Numbered from the stretch's first letter, positions 46,450-59,300 are shown. The stretch: 64,000 nucleotides of DNA from Eutypella sp. D-1 (GCA_023313575.1 JAJTTP010000014.1:1054001-1118000); one strand, 5' to 3'. The notes: generated from the sequence alone by a model not told the origin. A program made the numbers and translations.

Positions 46450-48618
46450 TTATTGCCGGGGTGGCGGTCCCATCTTGCCAGCACCAGTGTCTACCTTCTT
46501 ATTGGGTGGTAGGTCTGGAACCTTGAACCCGCCGTTGGCGTTGCTGCTTCCGCCTCCTACCTTGGTGAATGTGCCGCCTTGGAACCAACGGTCTTCCTCT
46601 GCCTTCCTCTTGCGACTGAGCTCCGCTTGGACCTTGGGGTCTACCAGCTCAAGACCTTGGACAGGTGTGAAGGCTAGCGAGGATGCCGTACCGGCGCCTC
46701 CTCCGATGCTCGAACCAACCCCGGAAGTCCGCAGGCCCTTGCCGCGTAAATCTATATTGCCGCCTGCTTGACCCAGGCTACGCATCGAGGATGCGGAACC
46801 GCTGATGGACGTAGACCCGCCCCAGCCTTTGTGTTTTTGGCTGAGCTTCGCCCGCGTTCGATTGTCGATCTGTAAGCCTCGTATGCGGCCGTCGTTAGAC
46901 TGCCCTATCATTCCCAAGCCCGTCGTAGAGTCGCCTGTGCCGTAGCCGGCCTCCTTCTCCTCTTTGCCGAAGGCCATGCGGTTCTGTGCCTTCCGGAGCT
47001 CCGTCACGGCGGTAGCTTCCTTGGCCTTCCGTGCTCGTCGCCCACCTCGCTTTCTCGAGGGCTTGTCATCTGGAGCTGGCAGTGCCCTCTGGCCCTTGTT
47101 CGGGGGCGGTTCCGTCATCTTATCTAGGCGCTCGAGACATTGAACTCGGAGCTCTTCACCGTACGAGCCATCGGGATTCGTGTGACCCGTATCTGCTCTG
47201 GCAGCAAGAACAAGTTTTGCCGCAACTGCCTTCATAGCCTTCTTTTTCAAGTCGCTTGGTATACCACGTATGATGGGCGAGTGGAATAGATAACCTTGCT
47301 GCCTGACGGCGACGTTAGTGGCAAAAGCGGAATTCTGCTTCTTAGAGCCCCACGCAGCAAGGTTACAGGCCGGCGTCCTCGATAAATTCGTCAGGCCACC
47401 AGCCGCGTTGATTAGTTGGGCAGCGGTAAGAGAGCCGACGATAGTGGTCAGGTTAGGAGCAAAAATGTTCATCCGAGACTGAACATATTCCGTGAGGGTC
47501 TTCTTGGCCTTGTCCATGGCGATGATCATGTGACAAGCACGAAGAATGCGATCTAGCTCGTCCTGACTCAATTCGACGCCTTTCGTAGTGGTTGCCTCTA
47601 CAGTAACAACCATCAAAGAGGGACCATCCAGAACCGATTTAAGTGATTCGCCTAAGGGGTTGTCGGCGGAGGCTTGGAGAGTCTTGATAGTGTCCGAATC
47701 CATTGGTCCATTTCTGGGTCATATTAGTAGATGGTTCTTAAGCAGGGGTTGGAGAGGACTGACCCGATGATGGCAACAACCTTGGCGTATTCGATTGGAT
47801 TTTGGATGAGCACTGTTCGCAGCTAATGTTAGGTCTCTGCCATGTCTCCTAAAGACGTAAGAATTCATGAGGGGGGTTACTTACTTTCAAGTTCTGGAAA
47901 TCGGGTGGAGTAATGATCCCTAATTTGAGGCATGCCAGTCAGCACATGGAACCTTCACGGGGAATCTTCACTTTGGGAATTGTTCGAACAGGAAAGGATG
48001 GTTACCTTATGAACTTATGGATGATCATGACCTCTCCATCTATTTGCGTAGAGAGGGTGTTGGACTCGGTCAGGATCTTGTACTCGGGGTTGTCCTCGAT
48101 ATTTCCTATGTTGACGGTCTGGGGGTTGAGAGGTTGCGACTGGTAGTGCGCGATGTCCTACAAAGCCGAGATCGATGGGTCAGGTCTATTTGCTCCAGGG
48201 CAGAGATGTAAATACTGGTACTCTTCACGTTGTAAGGTAAGGAGGGACTAACCTTGAGAAGAGGTTCTAAGCGATCCATGAGACGGGTGACTTTGCGAAT
48301 ATCCTTCACGGACCCTAGTTGCATCTTTTCGACCTGGGCTTTCGCCGCCGCTTCGTCCTGAGTAGTGTCGAGAGCCAGAGCGGCATTGGTGCCACCCATG
48401 ACTTCATCTTCTTCATCAGCCTCCTCTTCCTCGTCGCCATCTAGAACCATGTCGGTGTCGGCGCCATGGTGGTTCTGGTGTTGATGACGACCAAAGAGGC
48501 CGTCGGGTTCGAGGCCCGTATCATCATCGACGCCGGGGTCTACATCGTGGCGCTCGTCGCCGTTTTCGGAGCCCGAGTCTTCGAAGTCTTGCAGAAGTTC
48601 GTCGGCAAGGGTAGACAT
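46450..48618 (-). CDS. PRP31: PRP31, U4/U6.U5 tri-snRNP splicing factor
   Basis: Five exons on the minus strand: 48618-48253, 48157-48006, 47919-47885, 47812-47764 and 47713-46450, giving 621 aa. Donors are GTTAGT, GTAACC, GTAAGT and GTCAGT; the introns are 95, 86, 72 and 50 bp, and all four restore frame. The start MSTLADELLQDFEDSG and acidic N-terminus are typical. The NOSIC region includes the block YKILTESNTLSTQIDGEVMIIHKF, and the Nop domain contains NLTTIVGSLTAAQLINAAGGL with NLAAWGSKKQ around residues 287-326. A basic stretch (RKRGGRRARKAKE) and the Prp31 C-terminal domain follow. PRP31 bridges U4 snRNA/Snu13 and the U5 particle in the nucleus and is needed for tri-snRNP formation. The two small exons (35 and 49 nt) should be checked against transcripts. 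It shares a promoter region with CLF1. Confidence 0.95.
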
Positions 48619-49437
48619 GATGAGATAGATGCGCGCGCAAACAGGCGCGTGGGCGGTAAAATACTTGAGCTCGAGATGGTTGCTAACGGATCGTCGCCGC
48701 CGTAGCTGGCTGCCCTTGTTTGGCTGTCTTTTGTTACGATAGTTGTTGTCGCAGTTGTCGCAGTTGTAGCAGTTGTCGGGTAGTTCGTCGGAGCTGTTTA
48801 TTGTGTTTGTAATAAATCCAGGGTTGTGTAGCTCTTGCAGTTGTAGGGATTCAAGATTGTTGTAAGAAGAAGAAAAAAGGCAGAAGTAAAATTGAAGCTT
48901 GCTATGCTATTAGAAGTAAGTACATACATAATAGCTGGAGGGTAGTTGCCGTATTGTAAGTAGAAATAGCTACCCGCTTGCACGCTAGCCTTGGCTTGCA
49001 GTAGATCGGTCGCGACTGGACCTACTTATCTACCCCAGCTGCTCAGGCAGTTCAGACAGGGTTACCTAATCATTCAGCCAAGCCAACTACTTAGCCACCA
49101 AATGTGCGCCACACCTACCTGGACTTTGTGCTGTGGCTAACACCTCTTAGTTATGGGTTTCCTTGCGCTTGGGCGCGTTCAGGGACAACTTTATTTTTTA
49201 TCTTATCAACCAACCATAATCATAATCAACCTCACCTTCGCCTTCGCCTTAGTCGATACAACCCGATAGACAATCTTTCACGACACGACCTCTTACCTCT
49301 TATAGCATCAAGAGAGAGAGAGAGAGAGAGAGCAATCACACATACAGACGACCGCCCCCGTCGCGTGTCGCATATTTCATCAACTCAATTCATTTATTTC
49401 CAACTCGCTCGTCCAGTTCGCCATCCTGACATCCATC
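48619..49437. promoter_or_regulatory. Shared divergent promoter of PRP31 and CLF1
   Basis: These 819 bases separate the two divergent start codons. They contain a CAGTTGT-type repeat near 48750-48775 and an (AG)11 tract at 49311-49332 within the probable 5' UTR of CLF1. No TATA box is evident, which suits constitutive housekeeping expression. Confidence 0.55.
49311..49332. repeat. (AG)11 microsatellite in the CLF1 5' region
   Basis: Eleven AG units lie about 105 bases upstream of the CLF1 start. GA tracts can bind GAGA-type factors in some eukaryotes; here this is only a possibility. Confidence 0.85.
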
Positions 49438-51477
49438 ATGGAGTCGTCACGGGGCCCCCCGAGGGTCAAGAACAAGGCCGCCGCGCCTGTTCAGATCTCC
49501 GCCGAGCAGCTCCTTCGTGAAGCTGTCGATCGTCAAGAAGAGGGTCTGCAGGCGCCCACCCAGCGCTTCGCAGATTTGGAGGAGTTGCATGAATTCCAGG
49601 GCAGGAAGCGGAAAGAGTTCGAAGACTATGTCCGCCGGAACAGGATAAATATGAACAACTGGATGCGTTACGCCCAATGGGAACTCGAGCAGAAGGAATT
49701 CAAGCGCGCCCGCTCCATCTTCGAGCGCGCTCTCGATGTCGATTCTACTTCTGTCGTGCTGTGGATCAGGTACATCGAGGCCGAGATGAAGAACCGGAAT
49801 GTTAACCATGCGAGAAACCTCCTAGATCGAGCCGTCACGATTCTACCTCGTGTCGATAAGCTGTGGTATAAGTATGTTTATATGGAGGAGACCCTCGGAA
49901 ACATCCCCGGGACGAGACAAGTATTCGAGAGATGGATGACTTGGGAACCCGACGAGGCTGCCTGGAGCGCCTACATAAAGCTCGAAAAGCGATATGGCGA
50001 AATTGACCGCGCCCGCGACATCTTTGAGCGCTTCACTATAGTCCACCCCGAACCACGGAATTGGCTGAAGTGGGCTAAATTTGAAGAAGAATACGGCACG
50101 AGCGATCTAGTCAGAGATGTCTTCGGCGCCGCTGTCGAATCCCTGGGTGACGAATTCGTCGACGAGAGACTCTTCATAGCTTACGCTCGATTCGAAGCCA
50201 AGCTCAAGGAGTACGAACGCGCCAGGGCAATTTATAAATATGCCCTGGATCGATTACCACGGTCTAAGTCCATGGGTCTTCATAAAGCTTACACCACATT
50301 CGAGAAGCAGTACGGCGATAGGTCAGGAGTGGAGGACGTTGTCCTCTCCAAGCGAAGACGGCTTTACGAAGATCAGATTAAAGAGAACCCCAAGAACTAC
50401 GACATGTGGTTTGATTACGCGCGGCTGGAGGAGGCATCGGGTGACGTGGATCGCGTCAGGGACGTCTACGAACGAGCAGTGGCCCAAATACCTCCCACCC
50501 AGGAAAAGCGCCATTGGCGTCGCTACATCTACCTATGGATATTCTACGCCATCTGGGAGGAAATGGAAGCCAAGGACGCCGACAGGGCCGGGCAGGTGTA
50601 TAAGCTGTGTCTCGACCTGATACCACACAAAAAGTTCACCTTTGGCAAGGTCTGGCTGCTGAAGGCCGAGTTCGAGATCCGGCAGGGCCGTCTCACGGCG
50701 GCCCGGAAGACGCTCGGCCAGGCCATCGGCATGTGTCCCAAGGACAAGCTCTTCAAGGGCTACATAAACCTGGAGCTCAAGCTCTTCGAGTTCGTGCGTT
50801 GTCGCATCCTCTACGAGAAACACCTAGAATGGAATCACACCAACGGGCAGACTTGGATCAAGTTCGCCGAGCTGGAGAGGGGCCTGGACGACCTCGAGAG
50901 GGCGCGCGCCATCTTCGAGCTCGCCATCAACCAGCCGGACCTCGACATGCCCGAGCTGGTGTGGAAGGCCTACATAGATTTCGAAGAGGAAGAAGGCGAG
51001 TACGACCGGACGCGAGACCTCTACGAGCGTCTGCTGGAGAAGACGGACCATGTCAAGGTCTGGATCAGCTACGCCCATTTCGAAGTCAACATCCAAGAGG
51101 ACGAGGACGAGGGCGAGGGCGAAAACGGCGAGGCGGAGGAGCGACCCATCAGCGAAGCGGCGAAGGCGCGGGCGCGCCGCGTCTTCGAGCGGGCGCACAA
51201 GAGCATGAAGGAGAAGGAGCTGAAGGAGGAGCGGGTGACGCTGCTGAACGCGTGGCTGTCGTTCGAGCGCGCGCACGGGTCCACGCCCGACGACGTCGCC
51301 GCCGTCGAGAAGCAGATGCCCCGCCGGGTCAAGCGCAGGCGCAGGCTCGAGGACGACTCCTTCGAGGAGTACGTCGACTACGTCTTCCCCGCCGACGACG
51401 AACAGAAGCAGGACCAGCTCAAGATGCTCGCCATGGCCCAGGCCTGGAAGCAGAGCGGTGGCGCCATGAGCGGGTAG
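49438..51477 (+). CDS. CLF1: CLF1/SYF3 (Crooked neck), HAT-repeat splicing factor
   Basis: A single uninterrupted exon of 679 aa starts at ATG 49438, preceded by CCATC. The protein is a long array of HAT (half-a-TPR) helices with the W..Y...E and A(R)xIFERA pattern, for example [52 protein letters not shown] and [26 protein letters not shown]. An acidic insert ([15 protein letters not shown]) breaks the array near residue 560, and a basic patch ([11 protein letters not shown]) lies near the C-terminus. CLF1 is a scaffold of the Prp19/NTC complex, needed for spliceosome activation in the nucleus. Length agrees with the fungal orthologue (about 680). The lack of introns contrasts with its five-exon neighbour PRP31. 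Codon use is strongly G/C-ending towards the 3' end. Confidence 0.97.
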   Translation: MESSRGPPRVKNKAAAPVQISAEQLLREAVDRQEEGLQAPTQRFADLEELHEFQGRKRKEFEDYVRRNRINMNNWMRYAQWELEQKEFKRARSIFERALDVDSTSVVLWIRYIEAEMKNRNVNHARNLLDRAVTILPRVDKLWYKYVYMEETLGNIPGTRQVFERWMTWEPDEAAWSAYIKLEKRYGEIDRARDIFERFTIVHPEPRNWLKWAKFEEEYGTSDLVRDVFGAAVESLGDEFVDERLFIAYARFEAKLKEYERARAIYKYALDRLPRSKSMGLHKAYTTFEKQYGDRSGVEDVVLSKRRRLYEDQIKENPKNYDMWFDYARLEEASGDVDRVRDVYERAVAQIPPTQEKRHWRRYIYLWIFYAIWEEMEAKDADRAGQVYKLCLDLIPHKKFTFGKVWLLKAEFEIRQGRLTAARKTLGQAIGMCPKDKLFKGYINLELKLFEFVRCRILYEKHLEWNHTNGQTWIKFAELERGLDDLERARAIFELAINQPDLDMPELVWKAYIDFEEEEGEYDRTRDLYERLLEKTDHVKVWISYAHFEVNIQEDEDEGEGENGEAEERPISEAAKARARRVFERAHKSMKEKELKEERVTLLNAWLSFERAHGSTPDDVAAVEKQMPRRVKRRRRLEDDSFEEYVDYVFPADDEQKQDQLKMLAMAQAWKQSGGAMSG

Positions 51478-54186
51478 TTTTAGTGGAGGTCCGAATACGA
51501 GGGTTATAGGCTTAATTGGCCAGTACGGTCGACCATAGTCGACCTTCGTATATCTTGTGCGGTCAGGAAATTGTTAGCGAAAATGTGTATTGTTCTATGA
51601 CGTCTCTAGGGATTATTACTGCATAGATGCCAGGCCGTTGTATAATGAAAATGAAACTTGTGGCAACAAAGTGCGGTAGCATGCGTGCAACCGTCTCTCT
51701 CCGTTCAACTCGCTTGTCAATGCCTCTCTAATGCCCAGCCTCCCCTATCCCCCCTTCAATGAGGCTCTGTCCTGTTTGACATCCTGCCCAATTTCCCTCC
51801 CCTCAAGCTCGCCCAACGTTTATGTCATAAACCCGCCGGGCGAAACCAGTCAGGGGGCGGGCGGGCGGCGAAGGATCCCCGACGGATCGATCTATCTTTG
51901 AATTACTCGCCAGCCAATCCCCACTGCGCGGTCTTTTTGCCCCGGCGGGTTGGGCATCCTTTGGTTCTCTTCACATTCTGCTCATCCATGCAAGTCAAAC
52001 GTCAGATCAGTGCCAATTAACGATGTGCGGCGAAATTCTAGGGAAGGGCAAAGGGACAACGGGAGGACGGACAAGTCAAGTCATGACGTATCTCTACCTC
52101 GCGGATATTTTTACCATAGGCGAATAATAAAAAAGGAAGAAAAGAAAGCTCCAGAAAATCAATTGCAGCACAGCTATCTGCTCTGACCACACCTATCGGA
52201 TGGATGATGGGTGTTTGGCCCCCAACTCCATACGCCGAATGAATGAGGCGGGAAGAAGCCCCCCGGTTGCTTACCTTGCTTTACCTTAGCTTACCGTACA
52301 TAGTAGTCGCAATTGAGAGGCGGACACGTGTTTGCTTGTTCGTTCGCTCGCTTCACTCATCATGGATGTTATGTTATGTGCTACCCGTCCTTGGGGGAGG
52401 GCGGAAAAATAACTCACATTGACTTTATCTTGCTTGCGTGCTTGCATAACATACCTAAGGTGAAATAGTGGTAAGTGGTACGATAGCATAGCATGGCATA
52501 ACGCAGCGAGGAGGGGAAGACGGCGTGAAACCTGGATGACTGCATGCATGCATCTAGCTATGGAACTACCAGAACTACCAGCTCTAGGTATGTGCTACGT
52601 GGATTTTTCTTTTAGTTCGAATCCCGCTTTCCCCGGGCCCTTACCTAGGGAGAGGAGTACGATGACATCATGAGATGTTTTTTGTGCGGAAAGGTTTCTT
52701 TCAAGTTAATTATAATAGCGAGGGAGGATTGACTCCTCCTACTCCCTCCTATTCCCCCTCTTCCCTGTCGGGTTCGACTGGGAAGATCTTTCTCTCTCGA
52801 AATCTAATTTTCTTCCTTACTCACTGCCACTACTCGCCCGTGATGCGAAGGTCAGCGTTTTGTTCTAAGGTTCTACGACGAGTTCTCACATAACATATAT
52901 TCCGCACACATTTTCATACCGCTGCACCGGTGAAGATGGAAGCTCTACGCAAGCCATGGTTTTGTATTCTGGATAGTAAAAGACAGGAAATATGACTATA
53001 TCATGAAAAGAGGTAAGAAAGAGAGGGGAATGCAAAAAGAGCCAAAAAGGAAAACCAAAAGACAGCAGCATCATTATCGTGATCTCGTTCCATCAGCTTC
53101 GTCAAGCCGTAAAAATTTCCATCCTCCCTCCCCCTTTTTTTGTTGCGAAAATCCTCTTTCTTCATCCTTTGCACACGTACCACGTTAACCACAAACACAG
53201 ATAGAGCCGACATAGACAGGGGTAAGATGGCTGAGAGGAGGAGGGGAAGAGGAAAGCGATTAAACCCCGATCCCACGCCCCACCTGCAACTGATCCCGCA
53301 GGTACACACACACGCATGCAATAACCCTTCTTGCTTCTAACCCCATTCTCGAACTTCGTGCGGATCAACCGATTCGTCGGGAGGAGGGATCGCTCCCCCC
53401 TGTCGTTTGTCTCATTCTTGACCAACCACGCCGGGTGGTGGGGGCCTACCGATCATTCGCTGGGACCGGGGTTGCATTAGGTAGGGACCGTGACGTTTCG
53501 CCGTACATATTCCACCCATCCCCTCGGAATTTTAAAGAGCACGATCACGGTCGTTCTTGCTCGATTACCCGCGCAAGGATAACACGAGAGGGGGGCGGCC
53601 CGCTGCCTCCACCAATACCACCACGAGTCCTCTTATCCCCGCACGTCGGCGGCTTAGTACTCATCGTGGTGACGGTGACGGCGACGTTGCCCATCTGTCA
53701 CAAACGAGTGGTATCAGTGTGAAAGCTCTTCATTTGCGTAAAAACAGCATCATGTATAAGCCAAGTAAGCGTGCGGTAGAGTAAGCAGTCTAAAATGCAG
53801 AAAAAAAAAGCTTTCAAGGAAAAGGGGAGGGGATGTTTCTTGTGTTCCATATTCCAAAACAAGAGTAGATGGCGCGCAGCAGATGATGTCCCAGCATAGG
53901 CACAAGGCAGTCGGTCGTCAGTCTTAAGTCATTAAAGCCCCAAGGTTTCTACCCAAAATCAGAAACAGCCTTTTCCCCCTCTAATGAACCAAAACGTCAT
54001 AAAAATCATTGTAGTCGTGAAGTCGTTAGGTGATACTCTCGGTCGACCATCGCTTGTGCCTCGTGGAAGAGCCACTTGATAGGTACCAAGCCATATATCG
54101 TCAAGTCTCGGGTGTGAGCACCAAGACAGTGAAAGGGTGTGTAGTATTCGTGTATGAGAACACACTCGGAATCATCCCCGCAGCTT
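51478..54186. other. Intergenic region between CLF1 and the DUF3824-like gene
   Basis: This 2.7-kb convergent region holds the 3' flanks of both genes. It contains short A/T runs and G-rich words, but no frame with gene-like bias. A CACGTG hexamer near 52325 could be a bHLH site by chance. Confidence 0.5.
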
Positions 54187-56334
54187 TCATCTCCCATCGT
54201 AGCCGACGGGCGGGGCTGGCAATGCGGCAGAGTACGGGTTTCCATCGGTATAGTGAGGCCCGTCGCCATATCGACTAGCCCGCGGAGGAGCTGACGTAGA
54301 CCAATTGTCAGTCCTTGATCTGCCATAAAGATCCGAGTTTGCTCGCTTGAGCCGCTCCATCCGCTTCTCGTGTCGTCTCCGTTTCTCTTGCTGCCATTCG
54401 TTGACTCGTTTTGTGTGCTCCCGTGCTTCCTTGAGCTCAGAGACGGCGCCCTGCATAGTTATGGCTGCGACTCCGACCGACGCCACGTCCTGCAATATCG
54501 CCTTCGTCTTGAGTTTCTTTGCCTCGGCCGGGGTGAGTTCGCCTAGCTTTACTGCCTTGTGCCTTGCATTGCGGGCGTGCATGCTGCCATATACTCCGTT
54601 CATCGCGTGGAGGGTGGCAACGGTGGCCATTCCCGCCTTAAACAGTTGCTTACCTCTCATTTTCCTGCTCGTCTTCCTGTCATCGTCCGAGTCGCCAAGG
54701 TCACTACTGGAAACAGATGCTGACCTGCCTCCACGTTGCCCAGATCGGCTGCGGCGTCTGCCCCCTGTCGACCTGCCACCTTCGGAGTAGTCGTCTCCTC
54801 GTCCACCTCTCATATAGCCTCTTGACGTGTAATCGTCGTCATCGTCGTAATAGCGATCGCCGGGGCTCCGATGACGGGACTTGCGGGAAGAGCGATCGTC
54901 ATAGTCATCGTCTTTTGAATCATCGGGGCCGTTACCGAGACCAATCTTAGCAAGGCTACGGCGAGCTCCATCGACAATGCTGCGACTACGGCTGCGGTGC
55001 CTCGGCGGCGAGCGGTCGCGGCCGTCGTAGTAGGAATCGGGGCTGCCCCTTCGTGATCGGGACCGGGAGCGAGAGCTATCCATGATCTTCTTAGCGCCCA
55101 GTGCGCCCAAACCAGCGGTGGCCAGCGCTGCGAGGCCGCCCTTGCCGCGACCACGACTACCTGATCGAGCGCGGGAACGGGACCGGCTTCTCCCCGTCTT
55201 CTCGTCCTCCTCGATATCCTTCCGGGAGCCGTTGAGCATGCGGTTTCCTAGGAGACCACCCACGACAGACTCCATCAGGTGGCGTTTGCCGTCCTTGCTG
55301 GGATCGTGGGCCGCATCGATAGTGGCAGCGCCCGCAGCTGCGGTGATGACGCGCTTCATCTTCTCGCCTTTCCAGCCGCCCGGCTCCTTTGATACGCGGA
55401 AAGCCTCGGCGGCACCGGCGACTAATGAGGCCTTGGCGGCCTTCTGCATTCTCATGGCCGGTGTGTCTTGTGACCTGGAACGGGACCGTCTCGAGTCGGG
55501 ACTACCTCGTCGGCTCCTCGTATCGGAGCGACGATCATCCTTGTCCTTATCAGAGGCGCCGCCGGTGAGAGCCTTGATGGCACCGCCTAGACCTGCGGCA
55601 GAAAGAGCGTTCTCTAGGAAGGACTTATTGCCCTTGTGGCCTCGAGGATCGTCGTCATCGTCGGAGTAGTACTCTACAACGCGGCCGTCGCGGCCTTTCT
55701 GGACGACGTAGGTAGATTTCTTATCTTCCTTGCTGGCGTGCTTGTTATAGAAATCGGCACCCTGGTAACCAGCCAATGCACCGGCGGCGCCGAGAGCAGC
55801 AGAGGCGGCATAGTTGCGGTGGACTTCGATACCCTCCTCTTTGGCCTCGCGGCGATCCCACAGCTCCTTGGCACCAGCAGCAACGACGCCACCAACGACG
55901 GCAGCGATGATCTTCTCCTGCTTGCCCAGGACACGCTTGCGGGTTCTCTCCTCTTCTTCGTAATAGAGACTACCTGGCTTCTTGTGAGAGCGGGAGCCGC
56001 GATCGCGATCATGATGGCGACGCTGATCATAGTAGTAATCATCGTAACCGGGTTCTGCGGACCTCGCCCTCCGGATATCTCTCGAAGAAGAATAACCAGG
56101 AGGAGGGAAATCACGGCGGACCTCCTCGATGGAGAGGTCACTATCCTCACGAGCACGGGGCACGAGTTCGTTGCGAATAGCAGGATTCGGCCTGTAGTAG
56201 GTCTCTTGGACCTCTGTATAACGTGGTTCGGCCCTCTCGCGGCGCTCAGTTGGGTAGTATCGACGGGAATAATCACGTTCCCGTTCCCGCTCCCGCTCCC
56301 GCGAGGGGAGATCATAGGGATCGTAGGCGGACAT
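54187..56334 (-). CDS. DUF3824-like low-complexity protein with Gly/Ala-rich segments
   Basis: A single exon of 715 aa starts at ATG 56334 (MSAYDPYDLPSRERER); the upstream TTG is not a likely start. The N-terminus is Arg/Glu/Tyr rich with an RE dipeptide repeat. It is followed by short Ala/Gly-rich segments (KIIAAVVGGVVAAGAKELWDRREAKEEG, AASAALGAAGALAGYQGADFY, FLENALSAAGLGGAIKALTG, LAALATAGLGALGAKKIMD), the glycine-zipper-like pattern seen in fungal DUF3824 proteins. Between them lie Arg-Ser-rich linkers (RSRSRSRRGSPDS) that resemble SR domains and would be phosphorylation targets. The C-terminus is basic and coiled (ELKEAREHTKRVNEWQQEKRRRHEKRMERL). I cannot assign a biochemical role. Similar glycine-zipper/charged architecture occurs in fungal organelle-tether proteins, but similarity to a specific one was not tested. 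Confidence 0.8.
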   Translation of the reverse strand: MSAYDPYDLPSRERERERERDYSRRYYPTERRERAEPRYTEVQETYYRPNPAIRNELVPRAREDSDLSIEEVRRDFPPPGYSSSRDIRRARSAEPGYDDYYYDQRRHHDRDRGSRSHKKPGSLYYEEEERTRKRVLGKQEKIIAAVVGGVVAAGAKELWDRREAKEEGIEVHRNYAASAALGAAGALAGYQGADFYNKHASKEDKKSTYVVQKGRDGRVVEYYSDDDDDPRGHKGNKSFLENALSAAGLGGAIKALTGGASDKDKDDRRSDTRSRRGSPDSRRSRSRSQDTPAMRMQKAAKASLVAGAAEAFRVSKEPGGWKGEKMKRVITAAAGAATIDAAHDPSKDGKRHLMESVVGGLLGNRMLNGSRKDIEEDEKTGRSRSRSRARSGSRGRGKGGLAALATAGLGALGAKKIMDSSRSRSRSRRGSPDSYYDGRDRSPPRHRSRSRSIVDGARRSLAKIGLGNGPDDSKDDDYDDRSSRKSRHRSPGDRYYDDDDDYTSRGYMRGGRGDDYSEGGRSTGGRRRSRSGQRGGRSASVSSSDLGDSDDDRKTSRKMRGKQLFKAGMATVATLHAMNGVYGSMHARNARHKAVKLGELTPAEAKKLKTKAILQDVASVGVAAITMQGAVSELKEAREHTKRVNEWQQEKRRRHEKRMERLKRANSDLYGRSRTDNWSTSAPPRASRYGDGPHYTDGNPYSAALPAPPVGYDGR

Positions 56335-59300
56335 AGTGGACCAGGAGGGCTTAATGATGCTAACCAAACGATCAAAACTACCAAACTACCTAGAATAAAG
56401 TTTGGGTTTGGGACGGGCCGGTCGCTCTAGTGATATAAAGTTGAAAAGCTAAGCGATATAGAATAGCACCGGTGAACAATAGGTGTGTATATACAAAATT
56501 ATGAGTATATGGATGCCTAGGTAAGAGTATGGAATTGTGGTAATGATACTGATGATGATGTGATGATGTGGATGATGTTAAAACTTGGAAAAACTTAAGA
56601 AGGTTAAGTGAGGTAGCAGCGGAGAATAAAGAGTAATAAAAGCGAAGAATAAAAGCTGCCGGTTAATGGGCAGGTCATTCAGGATTGGGTGAAGATAAGC
56701 GGGGGGGTGCCGGGAGGGAAGGCGCAGAAAGAAGCAGAGAAAGAAGGAAGACCTGGCAGAAGACCTACCTGGGCAAGAGAACCTGGCAGGAGAACCTGGA
56801 CAGGGAGGGAGGAAAGTGCGTACGGCATACGGCATACAACATAACAGCAGCAGCGTGGCGGGGCGAACCTGCCCACACTTGTGTGTGTGTGCCTTGCCCG
56901 AGGGGTGGGAAAGAAAGGAGGGGAGAGGGGTCCTAGATCATACCTAAAGGTACTAACTAAGGCAGGTTTGGTATATAGTACTTCTGTCTACCTCCGCCGG
57001 ACGTCTACCTTACAGCCACGATTATGTGGAGATCAGCTGCATTACTGGCATAGAATTACTGGCATTTCGGCACTCTTAGTGGCCGGATTCGCTGGAATCA
57101 GAAACGCCCCGGTGATGCAACTCCTACGAACTTACCATACCAAGCATACCCTAGGGCTGGGCTTCCTCCGGCTCTTTATTCAATTACCAGGTTCCGCCTT
57201 GGTAGAGGTACGAATGGGCAGCGGCGCTGCAACCCGCGTGACGTCAACCGCCAGGCCTGAACGGACAAGTCCGACAATCTAGACCAACCGTAGGCAATTA
57301 CTTAGGTACCTAGTAGCTAGAGCTAGCCCTAGAGGGACATATACATGTCATATTTCTACACCTTACATACTGCACACCTAGCTCTGCAGCCTAAGACAAC
57401 TTGGAAGAAATGCGCATATTCCCAAGATTCGAGATGCTGTGAGGACTCGACAAGGTGCCCAAAGGTAGTTACGGTGTAGGTATGGTATACCTGCAATTAC
57501 TCGATATAGACTTGAAATATCTTCGATATATCCTCGGTAAGTAATAATCGAGTTTGAACATTGATTGCTACCACACGTGCTTCGAAGCAAAAGTGTGTGC
57601 GCAGATATGTCCAAAATGCAAAATGCACGCACACAATTGAGAGACAAGAATCCAGCTCAGTAATTCTACATAAATATATACTAATAAAACCAGGTATTAT
57701 CGTTTGGCTACCTATTTGCTACGACCACACACTATGTAGTAGTCCTTGCGTGATATTATACGGATCGTAAGTAGGTAGCGAGGGCCTTGGCGCATTTCAC
57801 GCTACCCGCTCTTTAGGGCTCGGTAGGTAGGTAGGTATTCTTCACAATGTGCATCTGCTACATACCATATTACCGATTAGTCAGAACATCGGATGAAGGT
57901 CTTCAGTATACACGACATGACCCGTTCCCTCCTCCCTTTCCCTTCTCGGAAAAAAAAGAAGAAAAAAGAGGCGCGGTTAATCGCGGAGGCTGGACAGAGG
58001 TTGTAGACTAGTAGCGCCGTAAAACGGTAACATGAGCGGGCCTACTCAGATAATTGCGACAATGACATCAGATGTCCCGCGGCTTATAGACACCTCGAAA
58101 AGCGCAAGGGAGCTAGGTAGGTAGGACGAAGGGGGGAGAAGACGCGGGGCAACTCAGATTGTACTGATTTTTTTGATTTTTTTGGGGGGTGTGGTTCCTA
58201 GTGTACACAACAACAGACAACATCAAATAATGACTTCCGACAGAGCAAAGCTTTTGTGATTCTTCCCGGTAACCCGACTCAAACGATGACCATAAAGTCT
58301 AAGAAAGAAAGAAAAAGAAAAACGCGACAACAAATTCCATTTGACCGCAAAAACTCCGCATGATGTGAAAATGTTTCACGCTGGGTGAGAGAACTTGCAA
58401 CCAGGAGGATGAGCCTCGGCTACAGGTCTGATGCTTTTTTTTTTCTCTAGTAGTAAAAATGATTCCGAATATCAGAAGCCACAGTCGTCGCAGACAAGCT
58501 TGCGGGTCGCGCATGGGAAATCGAACTGGGTGAGCGGGACATATAGGGACAGAAGACCCAAAATTTTGGTCCCCAGGTATCGCGAAGGATAGTTAGATGG
58601 CGAACCAGATTATGACTTGATAGTCAACCGTCTTCCGCAGGCAGCCAACACCCCGAGCTGCAGCCGACTCCGATGCAGTAAGGCATTAGTGTTATGGTCG
58701 AGAGTTCAATATGCTCTGTTCGGTTTTGATATCGAAATCATATACCAGCAGATAGGCGGAAGGTGCCATAGCTGGTACCTTCCCTCATCATCGGCATAGA
58801 CCGTTGGCACTGAGTAGCACGAAACACATAGTAGCATGCCATAAACACCACTAGATACCGAGCATCCCTCTCAAGCGATGTCCACTGCCTCAAGTCGTAA
58901 ACACCAAGCCCCCATTGGTTGGTCCCGGTTGTCTCTCGCCAGCGCCGCCGACCTTTGTTTCCAAAAGGTGCCGTATATTGTTTTAGTCCCATAAAAACCG
59001 GGTATGTGTATTGTTGACTGTTGTAAGGATATTGGCCACATCGAGGGGACAGTCACCCCACGACAAATTCTATATCGTGTGCTATCTGAGCACACTGCCA
59101 CCGTTGTTTCACCTCGAAAACATTTTGTGCATGGCATCATGTGGCCAAGTGTAGAATTGGAAAAAGAAAGAAAGGGGGTGTTATTCGTTAGAAAAATACC
59201 GAAATAGACGTCATTATTCGGTGCGAGTAAACCGTCCACAGAAGGTTACGTCAGTGAAACCAATCTGCAGGCTGATTGAAGCCCCTTGCAGCGGTCGTTC

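Noticed and set aside
50607..51509. A 300-residue plus-strand frame overlapping CLF1
   Set aside because: It is a shifted frame of CLF1, rich in Arg/Gly/Ala; CLF1 itself has clear HAT repeats.
52611..52640. A TTCGAATCCCG word resembling a tRNA T-arm
   Set aside because: No matching acceptor stem, D-arm or anticodon arm lies at the right distance upstream.
58871..59239. A 122-residue minus-strand frame
   Set aside because: No codon bias, hydropathy pattern or motif; the region looks like ordinary intergenic DNA.
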